IMG/VR virus record: IMGVR_UViG_3300032331_002710
Coordinates: 1-22,678 of that record
DNA length: 22,678 bases
Strand: one strand, 5' to 3'
From: a virus
Position numbers and translations under genes: made by a program. Below are positions 9,301-15,700 of this stretch, piece after piece. Within the stretch, counting starts at the first letter, position 1. Every line of letters begins with the position of its first letter. The notes below the pieces were generated by a model. The model ran no database searches and was not told where the DNA came from. It saw only the letters and a program-made list of their open reading frames with translations.

Positions 9301-11281
9301 AGCTTCTCAATTATCTGGTGCAGTAGGCAGAAATCCAGAGATTGCTAAAGAAAATATTTTAGGAATTTTTAAATTATTAGAAGATATCGCCAAATTACGC
9401 AGCGCAATACCTGATCCAAAAAATCCTGCTCCTTTATCGGCTTATGGCCCTTATGCAAATGGCTATAAGTTTCCTCCTGAGCAGTCATCCTCTTTTAATA
9501 CTAATATTATGGGTGGTGCCAATAATCAACCTGTTATTCCAGTAAAACCTCAATCTTTAATAGATGCAGAAATAGCTTTAGCTAAAACTCAAGAGAATAT
9601 TCAGCTTGAAAAAAATAAGAAGATACAAGAAATCAATCAAATTTATGCAAATGGCAATAAAGAATTAGCCGATCAAATGTACTTGGAAATGCAAATAGCA
9701 GATGAGAGGGCAAAAGTAACTGAGCGTTTGAATAAAACAAAAGAAGAGACTAAGAGGCTTTATGCTTCTGCTTATGGCGACACATTCTTCAAAGAAGAAA
9801 AAGCCGCTAGAATGAATGCTCAGATAGAAGATAATGCTAGACTTGGAAGAGTTGATATAGGAGGTATTACAGAAAAGAATACCACTTACAACAGAGCAGA
9901 CTTCGCAAAAGATACTGGTCAATTAATAGATACCTTCCAAACTGATTTCAAGTCTGGAATTGCTAGTGCATTTGGTGAAGCTATCAAGGGTACTAAGACT
10001 CTTAAGGATGCTTTTAGAGACATGTTCCAAGGCATCTTAAATAGAATGCTTGATAAGTCTTTAGAAATGGGTGTTGACGCTTTGTTTGCTTTTGGTAAAG
10101 CTTATGCTACTGGTAAAAAAGATGGTGGTTTAATTAAAGGATATAATTCTGGAGGCGTGGTCACTGGTGGCTCTGGGATGAAAGATGACGTACCTGCAAT
10201 GATGAGCGGAGGAGAGTATGTTATTAAGAAGTCTTCTGTTAATAAATATGGCACTAGTTACTTAAGAGCTTTGAATGGTGGAGCAATTCCAACATATGCA
10301 ACTGGAGGTTTCTCTGTGGGTCCATTACAAAATGAATTCTTATATGATAACGCAGATCGCCCAAGTGCTGGTGAATACGCTGTTGATTCTAGATTGTCAG
10401 CAATGGCTCTAACTGATGAAAATAATCCTCAAAATAAGTTAAGACAAGACCGTTATGAGAAGCTTGATCAATACTTACAAGACCGAGCCCAATATGAGAA
10501 AGACAAGAAACAAAGTCTTAAAAACTATAAAAATCAAGTAAATAGCACCTTCTATTCAGGACTAACTTCTGCTGCTATTCAATTAGGCGCTGCTGGACTT
10601 ACAATCGGAGCCAGTAATCTTAGGACTTCTGCTTCTGCTTCTGCTGCAAGAGGTTTAGAACCCGGAGGTAACTTAACTCAAGATCAATTAAACGCACAAT
10701 ACGCAAAAAATCTTAGATCAGGAGGAGGTTATATTGCTAAATTTGCTGGCGGCGGTTCTACAGGCGAAGATAATATTCCCGCTTTGTTAATGGGCGGCGA
10801 ATATGTCATGAATAAAAAAGCTGTAGACATGTACGGTAAAGACTTCATGGGTCAATTAAACTCTGGAACTCTTCCTAAATATGCTAGTGGCGGAATGGTT
10901 GGAACAAGTTATAGTGGTGGTCAAACTAATACTGATCAATCCTCTAGCATGGATGAATTAGTAACAGCATTGAATACTTTAAATGATAACTTATCTAAGG
11001 ATTCGGGAATAACTCAATCAGAATCAGGAAGAACTTCTGTTGCTGGGGCTACCCAAGAATCTGGAATGTCTGTAGTAAATAACATTTCAATCAATGTAGC
11101 TCAAGGTGGAGAAGTCACTTCTGAAGCTAACTCTACCACTCAAAAAGGTGCATCCAATTCCAAAAACGATCAAAACAGCATTCAAAACAATGCCAAGCTT
11201 GCTGAGTTACTTAGAAATAAAGTTGTCGAAGTCTTGGTTGAGCAAAAGAGACCCGGAGGGCTACTTTACGCTAGTCGATAA
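3359..11281 (+). CDS. Giant tail tape measure protein with embedded nuclease-like domain
   Basis: At 2640 residues this is about three times lambda gpH (853). Residues about 70-330 match the TP901-type tape measure domain (PhageMin_Tail): 'FGASAGVIYNVQKAF', 'SSFKDVAAAATEFSRQGL' and 'TTARGGAVIGNALKTIFTR' are typical. Hydrophobic or Gly/Ala-rich segments near 414-440, 1162-1175 and 1201-1226 could insert into the host membrane at ejection. G-[YF]-[IV]-PNF motifs lie at 627-632, 941-946 and 1015-1020. Between the first two is a candidate PD-(D/E)XK domain (E837, D857/D859, D882-Y-K884). Residues about 1230-2240 are largely helical with coiled-coil stretches. Two Gly-rich GGEYV modules lie at 2265-2317 and 2460-2512. 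ATG 3359 is the earliest in-frame start, as a stop sits at 3350-3352. AAGGA (3351-3355) is close, at 3 bases. The stop overlaps the convergent gene by 21 bp. Confidence 0.95.
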   Translation: MATSAGNIPISATFGSAQLEKDVLAALNRIQSKSSLTLNTKNFSQPLGKITGQANEFQKSLEASNARVIAFGASAGVIYNVQKAFSALVSSTIEVEKSLTDINIVLNTSASGIKQFGDQLFNVAKQTGSSFKDVAAAATEFSRQGLGLEETLRRTRDALVLTRLSGLDVVSSTEALTSAVNSFTKEALTTTEVVNKLAAVDARFAVSSRDLSEAIQRVGSSASEAGVSFDELLGIVTSVQQTTARGGAVIGNALKTIFTRIERPQVINDLRDFGVTVTDLSGNALPAIKVLENLSQSFQNLSPVVKSQVAELVGGVYQINILKASLADLSKENSVFAGATNASSRAVDEAIVKNKALNESLSALLSETTANATQFAAKVGSVSVAPGIRKVLGFINDQLSSVNDKDSESVGAKIGTGIISGITNFITGPGVAIGIIGLGKLFVTFSKFAKDAGSSFLGLNTISQQQGVLQEGISAILTKQPTLMQQMTLSATARLNVEKEVTKNLLDQSALLQGMDQSSLILAKTLMQQGIGADTKGRVTKGRAGGYIPPQDKMAEVMGAAKGGYVAGNVVNAPASVGGVMNTAETVKYVPGFSQPFILPPAGSKAASSLASRSMNQTGVNPYMAKGYVPNFSVSPKDWLEAGQKRGSYKTAFLNPDGTLGGKWGNATLNGAIDNGVSIEDVRRISKNPTWVYGQAKEERDVKRELAQLPPYQARATMLTLESPQDSGQTFQTIRPNVKLVRDKGEKPKKDLTQEEIAALQDDRRVDIAFKVINLGKEILEKSKVDLRKRADNSANEILTDFANSLPGGEKATDQSREKFLGLVQNPAAQFAGKLFEAGINLSRDYVRDAQGQAGGDFDIRGGANIGRLKELFPGFNTNLGDYKLVNNIENRTSFAKKVTAEESGLIKVFEDQAKFDSRNVDIVAAASKLKASRAGGKAFGFIPNFNPVQEAIGREMSAGYSSSQVKLGQNSQLKTSFNPSGLGVYNTTEGSLGNGISLAKKAGINPQTKGMAAGFIPNFADEFDISMVTVSLIAFGSQLKSLAGGFKEINAQTQALVKNKQIEISQSANSVKTLKKEARSKFNLSNADNDLNVTGRLRTSSGRFATAAQVADLEDIKSKIRGQREIARSAAEQARIGSAGYLNPLSLKEGGKLNNLIRSSGTGAGLAAAGALNIAEQFVPESDKKTKAAFSGAADVAQYAGLGAAFGPVGAAAGALVGVGIAAKKIVDSKAEQAIFDISTNLDKVKESSSKFSGASQTYATSLESLQNALNDPKTQPQALLKFQTSITDSLASIPDEFRSKILAAGTDIGKVADAVARVNKEMSDAQQNLERQLAITKLVKDKTGIIAGNNLKASDQDQLNRLFTQSIDPQKILSEFKGGAGEFGSFISNLKGQSIKTDKVLEYGANPNFVGSSAPKFVERTNVDQLGLKQIRSQLESKGIFGPELAAKFEEVSKNISVENVKSLFDAIDKFGKGVFSSKEAADNLLAVQKQNIEIAKKNADILKDLTQRYENLNLSLSSQIEAEKNRATTLRELNKIQAEGSVQLASARTKGALSLASPFMTEADKAAAESSLAITDLQNKQNSEIRNALDKGLSSFTDIVTKKAEDIRSKALPAVTDLSKSPEDITKELNVFNKNIQGISPLIASSLKELSTGGKIEDIKNKLIQGVTATGLFKKPEAELIAGELQNTFEGVLNELVKLTEQGKFDYAIQKVNSDYQKRSAALSEKLSLAGGAAALGSTGQVGVSDLFDKLTELTSTLGQNVRVGNPTETGSGFFKLLDSLSNQYGIRGGGVGAELAPLQNSSITARAEQLKKENERARALTNISLIGQTGSGIQAGGALDKAFNNFNENAMSVAIDQVTSQLKLDNIGTYFDLLAQESKYANELAKAQTEILARQAPDISKTFTEITTTQVGSKITELNKSLIEALKEINVTQNKTELNKQIQNLLPIASPKRRDEILKDIENTKAQYDYFNNPNQKASQLSGAVGRNPEIAKENILGIFKLLEDIAKLRSAIPDPKNPAPLSAYGPYANGYKFPPEQSSSFNTNIMGGANNQPVIPVKPQSLIDAEIALAKTQENIQLEKNKKIQEINQIYANGNKELADQMYLEMQIADERAKVTERLNKTKEETKRLYASAYGDTFFKEEKAARMNAQIEDNARLGRVDIGGITEKNTTYNRADFAKDTGQLIDTFQTDFKSGIASAFGEAIKGTKTLKDAFRDMFQGILNRMLDKSLEMGVDALFAFGKAYATGKKDGGLIKGYNSGGVVTGGSGMKDDVPAMMSGGEYVIKKSSVNKYGTSYLRALNGGAIPTYATGGFSVGPLQNEFLYDNADRPSAGEYAVDSRLSAMALTDENNPQNKLRQDRYEKLDQYLQDRAQYEKDKKQSLKNYKNQVNSTFYSGLTSAAIQLGAAGLTIGASNLRTSASASAARGLEPGGNLTQDQLNAQYAKNLRSGGGYIAKFAGGGSTGEDNIPALLMGGEYVMNKKAVDMYGKDFMGQLNSGTLPKYASGGMVGTSYSGGQTNTDQSSSMDELVTALNTLNDNLSKDSGITQSESGRTSVAGATQESGMSVVNNISINVAQGGEVTSEANSTTQKGASNSKNDQNSIQNNAKLAELLRNKVVEVLVEQKRPGGLLYASR
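5237..5254 (+). repeat. G-Y-V-P-N-F motif 1 in tape measure protein
   Basis: Residues 627-632 read GYVPNF, followed by Ser. It is the first of three copies of the pattern G-[YF]-[IV]-P-N-F. Degenerate relatives come just before it: GGYIPP at about 545 and KYVPGF at 588-593. It marks the start of the insert that holds the nuclease-like domain. The repeat exists at protein level; the DNA copies differ. Confidence 0.7.
5840..6040 (+). other. Candidate PD-(D/E)XK nuclease-like domain inside the tape measure
   Basis: Around tape measure residues 828-895 the order of conserved acidic positions fits the PD-(D/E)XK fold. A helix 'FAGKLFEAGI' carries E837, a Gly-framed strand 'GGDFDIRG' carries D857 and D859, and after 22 residues a strand 'GDYK' supplies D882 and K884 as the (D/E)xK signature. 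The following Lys-rich helix (about 893-900) could complete the core. The domain probably extends upstream to about residue 735. This is motif recognition by eye, not a profile match. Non-nuclease members with this fold exist, so catalytic activity is an inference. Confidence 0.45.
6179..6196 (+). repeat. G-F-I-P-N-F motif 2 in tape measure protein
   Basis: Residues 941-946 read GFIPNF. It closes the segment that contains the nuclease-like domain and opens a shorter unit of about 74 residues that runs to motif 3. That unit contains 'REMSAGYSSSQVKLG', 'NPSGLGVYN' and 'NGISLAKKAGINP', a block that looks like one copy of a repeat type. Confidence 0.7.
6401..6418 (+). repeat. G-F-I-P-N-F motif 3 in tape measure protein
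   Basis: Residues 1015-1020 read GFIPNF, followed by Ala-Asp. This is the last copy. Downstream the protein returns to ordinary helical tape measure sequence. All three copies are preceded by small residues or Lys (KG, FG, AG), consistent with exposed linkers between inserted domains. Confidence 0.7.
10151..10309 (+). repeat. C-terminal Gly-rich GGEYV module, copy 1
   Basis: Residues 2265-2317 of the tape measure form a Gly-rich module with 'DDVPAMM' (2276-2282), 'GGEYVI' (2284-2289), then 'KYG..YLRALN' and a closing 'ATGG'. Modules of this kind are common near the C-terminal end of tape measure proteins. A second copy with the same order lies about 195 residues further on. Confidence 0.8.
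10736..10894 (+). repeat. C-terminal Gly-rich GGEYV module, copy 2
   Basis: Residues 2460-2512 repeat the first module in the same order: Gly run, 'EDNIPALL' (2470-2477), 'GGEYVM' (2479-2484), 'MYGKDFMGQLN', then 'ASGG'. The Pro-to-Glu spacing is 7 residues in both copies. The two share layout rather than close DNA identity, so this is an old internal duplication. Confidence 0.8.
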
Positions 11282-12088
11282 TTCTTTAATCTTAGAGTCT
11301 ATAGTCAGTATAGCCTGATTATAGATTTGCTCTATATTATTATTTTTAGCTAATGGCAAGTTTAGAAAAGGAGTCTTCTCTACTTTAAGAAAAAAAGAAT
11401 GGCTAGAGTATTCTTTATTTGTAGGTTTATTTAAAGTAATACGATATCGCTTTATATAAATCTCGCCAACGAGGAAATTGTCTTTAATCTTTTCATCCAA
11501 TTCTATAAAAGTAGAACCTTGTTCTCGCTTAACATTTAATACAGAGAAGAACTTTAAAACCTTTTTGTCGTGCTTGCCTAGGATTAGGCTTACTTTTGCT
11601 CCTTTACCAGAACCTCCATCTAGTTCTGCTTGCTCAAAGTTTTGAGTAAACCTGCCATTATTAACTAAATGGAGTTCAGTAATACCTCCATTGCTATCAA
11701 TAGATTTGACTTGGAGAGTAGCTCTTTCATTTCTATCGTTGCTAGAATCGAAATAAGCATTTTTATTAATGTTAACATATTCATTTACTTTGTATCCAGA
11801 TCCAGATTCAGTAATTTCATTAATTAGAGCAGCATAATAAGTAACAAAATAACAATCAATAGTATCTCCATCTAAAACTAAATCCTTGATGGTGCTATTG
11901 ATTTTAATTGTTGAATTTGACTCTACTGTAAAAATTTTATTGTAATTAATAACATTAGCGCGGACGACAGAGAATACCTCTTCGTTTCCTATGATTTCAA
12001 TCTCTTTGCCGGGGTCAATTACAGACCAATTAGCTAAATTATTAGAATAAATAAACTCATCACCGAAACAAAACAACACATCTGTCAT
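11261..12088 (-). CDS. Beta-repeat structural protein, last gene of tail-tip operon
   Basis: I do not recognise this 275-residue protein as a named family. It looks beta-rich. Residues 90-170 carry 'ESGSGYKVNEYVNI', 'GGITELHLVNNGRF' and 'ELDGGSGKGAKVSLIL', the G-S-G-Y and GG-S-G-A pattern I know from repeat segments of phage virion proteins. The 232-residue neighbour has the same kind of segment. It starts 2 bases after the preceding stop without a Shine-Dalgarno, so it probably relies on coupling. Its last 21 bp overlap the end of the convergent tape measure gene. Its place after the J-like tip gene suggests a tip accessory, fibre or fibre-attachment protein. That role is inferred from position. 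Confidence 0.65.
   Translation of the reverse strand: MTDVLFCFGDEFIYSNNLANWSVIDPGKEIEIIGNEEVFSVVRANVINYNKIFTVESNSTIKINSTIKDLVLDGDTIDCYFVTYYAALINEITESGSGYKVNEYVNINKNAYFDSSNDRNERATLQVKSIDSNGGITELHLVNNGRFTQNFEQAELDGGSGKGAKVSLILGKHDKKVLKFFSVLNVKREQGSTFIELDEKIKDNFLVGEIYIKRYRITLNKPTNKEYSSHSFFLKVEKTPFLNLPLAKNNNIEQIYNQAILTIDSKIKELSTSVK
11298..11325 (+). terminator. Weak hairpin after the tape measure stop
   Basis: An 11-bp stem (11298-11308 with 11315-11325, one G-U pair on the plus-strand RNA) with a 6-base loop begins 17 bases past the tape measure stop, followed by a T-rich but interrupted stretch. It is AT-rich, so weaker than the two GC-rich terminators, and lies inside the 3' end of the opposing gene. 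It could end the plus-strand transcript, or be chance. Confidence 0.3.
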
Positions 12089-12090
12089 AT

Positions 12091-12789
12091 TTACATTATA
12101 TTCGAAATCACTGCTTTTAGAATAGGATGTTTAGTATTTTCTCCTTCATATCCGCTGATTTTAATATCGGGGTCTGAAATATAACCACATCCTAGCTTTT
12201 GCATAGAAATAGAAAGTAATTCTCCTTTTGATCCTCTAATAGCATTAGCAGAAGCCGTTAATCCATAATTAGATTCAGTTTCTTCAGGGGGTGAAATAGT
12301 AACAGAAGGAACAGGCTCTGAACAACCATATCCGGGGTCAATGATTTGTATGTCTACTATATTATAGAATGCGTTGAACTTATGGATCTTTTCGCAGTCA
12401 TGCAAATGGTACATTTCTGTTCTGCAAGAGAGTTCTCTTAAGAAGTTTTTATTATTTTTAATAACTTCTGTTTGTTTATTGTTTGGAGATTCAAGAGAGA
12501 TAAGGAAGTCTATATCAAGCTTTTGCAACAAGGCATTCCTTTTAATTGTCATCTCTTGGACTTTTCTATTTATGAGATTTTCTTTTTTCCAAATAGAGCT
12601 TCCATCAGGCAAATACTTTCTATGGTCTAATGTGTTCTGATCAATATGCTTGTCTAATGGCACAATATAATCAACAACATCGTAATCAATTCCGATCATG
12701 TGCAAGTTATCTAGATTGTTCATTATATCAAATGAGGTAGAAATGTATTGGTGGCTACCGTTGATAAAGTAAATGATATAGTATTTCAT
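12091..12789 (-). CDS. Tail-tip accessory protein with fibre-assembly-like segment and beta repeat
   Basis: This 232-residue protein has three parts. Residues 1-80 are a mixed region ('MKYYIIYFINGSHQYIS'). Residues 83-121 are helical: 'KRNALLQKLDIDFLI', then 'NNKNFLRELS'. That resembles the 'R..LL..sD...yR..LRd' signature of tail fibre assembly chaperones, though the usual Trp residues are missing. Residues 146-230 are beta-repeat-like, with 'DPGYG.SEPVPSVTISPP' and 'LGCGYISDPDIKISG', the same type as in the next gene. It starts 3 bases after the J-like stop with no Shine-Dalgarno. Being directly downstream of the receptor-binding gene would fit a fibre chaperone, but the repeat region suggests it could instead be a virion component. 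Both readings are tentative. Confidence 0.6.
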   Translation of the reverse strand: MKYYIIYFINGSHQYISTSFDIMNNLDNLHMIGIDYDVVDYIVPLDKHIDQNTLDHRKYLPDGSSIWKKENLINRKVQEMTIKRNALLQKLDIDFLISLESPNNKQTEVIKNNKNFLRELSCRTEMYHLHDCEKIHKFNAFYNIVDIQIIDPGYGCSEPVPSVTISPPEETESNYGLTASANAIRGSKGELLSISMQKLGCGYISDPDIKISGYEGENTKHPILKAVISNIM

Positions 12790-12792
12790 TTG

Positions 12793-15700
12793 TTAGTAAG
12801 TTATTACTATTGAGAGTTCTAATGCTTGAATGTGGAAGTTGTATTTTGGTATGCTTCCTAATGCTTTCTTGGCAGATAAGTGAGCGAAAGCCAAATTCTT
12901 TGGATCATTAAACTTCCAGAACTGCTGATTAACAAGCGGAGTTGTTATCGCTGATCCTGCGTTATAAGAGTTTGCATAAGTATAATAATTCTTGGGGATT
13001 AAATTGTTTAAAGTAATTACTATATTATTAGAAACTCCTTGTTTTATTTGAGTGGTATTTACTTGTGCGCTTGTGAGTAAATCTTCACCATTATAGCACC
13101 AAACTTTAATCGTCTTTGTTTGAGTTGGCAGATCTGGAATTTGTATTGCTATTGATAGACTTCCTATATTTGCTAGTACTGGAACTCCAGCATAGTATAG
13201 ATCATTAAGATTAGAGATAGCAAATTGATTATTAATACTGGCTCCATCTAAAGAATAAACTGTTATTGCTTGAGAAGAACTAGATAAAGAAACAGAAGTA
13301 TTTTTTGGTGAAATACCTATATCTTTTCCATTATCTTCTGGAGTAATGTTGATTACATTAAATGGAGAAGAGAATATTCCATTATTAATTAGAGTATTAA
13401 ATATGGTCTTAGAGTTTGCTTCGGTATTTGAAGTTGTAAAGTTTACAAGAACGCTATTATCTAATGCAAAATTTAAATTTTGATTTGTTATATCATCCTT
13501 TAAAACTCCAGATAAATCGCTAAGTCTAATAATAGAAATATCAAAAAGCTCTTCGCCGTCTTTTCCAAAAGAACTGTCTGCAATTGCATTTCTGATTTGG
13601 AATATGTTTGATGCAGCGCCTTCAGGAGATGCACCTTCCAATAGTTTTGGCTGAGAGGCAAAAGAGGGGCCAGTATTTTCTACTAATGCTCTAGTAAATA
13701 TTTTATTGCCATTCAAAGGATAAGCTCTCTTGCTTTGAGGTATATTTGGAGAAATAGAAGCTGCTATAGGGAGGTTTCCTCTATTCTGTAAAGAAAGTTT
13801 ATAATAAGCGTTGCTGCCATTTGGATCTGTAGAAAGAATAGTATTATCTTGAGTAGCCGTTAAGTTAGTATTTAAAGTAGGTTTATAAACTACACTCTTT
13901 CTGCTAATGGTATAGTTAGGGAATACAGATGATGCAGCGACAGAGGTATCAAAAATATTTTCTATCATCATTGTTTGATTCAATGTAAAGTGAAGATACT
14001 TACCGTCAGCGTCTTTTATTATGTTCTCTAAAGAAGTGGTATAAGTTGGGTCAACAGCTTTCTTTATTCCAATTGGACTGCTGATTTGAGGATAAATTTT
14101 ACCAATACTGCCGTCTTTATCAATAAATAAAGAAGTATAGTCTAGGATACTTCTTGTCGTTCCATCTTCTGAAGAGTTCGCCCATGTAGACATTAAAGAA
14201 TCTTGTGCTATTAAATAAGCTTTATAAGCAGTCGAATCAAATGGTTTTCCATTAGTATCAGTATTTGAGTTAAACGAAAATACAAGTTGACTATTTGGTA
14301 CTGATATAAAATGAGAATCTATAATTTCATTTCCTGAATCGTCTTTAATTCCAAATGGATAAGTGTCTTTATATATTACAGTATTAACTCCAAATTGGAA
14401 GTTCTGAGAAATAGGAATCAACAACAAATAGAATTGATTAACAAAAGAATCTGCGGAGCTTTGATTAATTACGACGTTTAAATAGTTTGAAGCGTTTAAT
14501 GTGTTTATTGAGAAAGAGTTGCTAGTGCTTGTTAAAACTGCATCTAAAGAAGCTTTTAAATCTGAATCTTGATTATCGTATGTAAATAGCAAAAATCCAT
14601 TTTCATTTTTAAAATCATTTGATGTAGAATATAATTTTCCATCTACAAGACTAGACTTATCTATGGCAATAGAAAAGTCTCTGTATTTTGCTTTACTGGT
14701 ACTAGTCAGATAGGTATATATGTTATTTGTTGGAATGATATTGTCATCACTGAATATATAGCTAAATGGATCTGAAGAGGCTTGATACTTTGATAGACTG
14801 GTTATGAAAGAGGCTTTTGTTGTGACTTTTTCAGGAATCATTCTTAGTCTGTATGGATAAGTAGTATTGTTAAACTTTGTCAAATCAGAAATGAAGTCCA
14901 AAGGAATGTTAATTGCCAAAGAACTTGCTGGTCTAAGAGCTTTAGCGTTTGTTGGCGTTGACGAAGCAAAATACATGTTCCTGTTTTGAAGAACAGGTGA
15001 ATTAAAAGCATAACTAGCACTATTTAAAGAAATATTTTTTGGATTAACATCTTTATATGTGATTGGTATACCAGCGGGGAAAGAGGTTATGTTTGTATCA
15101 GAGCTATCTTTACCCTCTGTATAAGACAGTGGAGATTCATTATTAATGTTAACTCCATATACTCTTATGGCTCCATTAGTAAGAGGTTTTGATATTGAAG
15201 CGCTTACATATGATTCATAAAGGTTAATAGGAACAAACGTAAATGCGCTGTTTGTATTTGGATTAAAATCAGAACCGTAGACGTTGCTGGAAAAGATTTT
15301 GAATCCTATGGTGCTAGTTTTAATTGATGAATCGTAGTATATACCCAAGTCAATTTTGTCTCCATTTAAGGTAAATAAGACATTTAATGGAGAAGAAGCT
15401 GAACTTGCAGGAGGCTTTGGAGGCGTGATATTTAATCCAGATTCTATTTGCGTATATTTTAAATTATATACTTGAGAACCTAATACGGTATAATTTGTCC
15501 CTTCAGTAGATTCTTGAATTCTAAAAATTCTATAAAAGTCATAATCGCTATCTGTAGAGCCATCAAGATTGCCAGAGTTTTCTAAAGCCCAAGTTATTGA
15601 CTTTGGAGAAAGTCCAGAAGCTCCAGTAAAAAATCCCAATCCAGTTACATTTAATCCAGAAGCCATCACAGAGGTTAATCCAGTGATTCTAATAGAGTCA

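Noticed and set aside
11106-11318. Plus-strand open frame of 70 codons running past the tape measure end
   Set aside because: It lies almost wholly inside the tape measure in another frame and has no ribosome binding site or protein-like pattern.
12374-12640. Plus-strand open frame of 88 codons
   Set aside because: Shadow of the 232-residue minus-strand gene, rich in Ser/Phe/Leu from AT-rich antisense codons.
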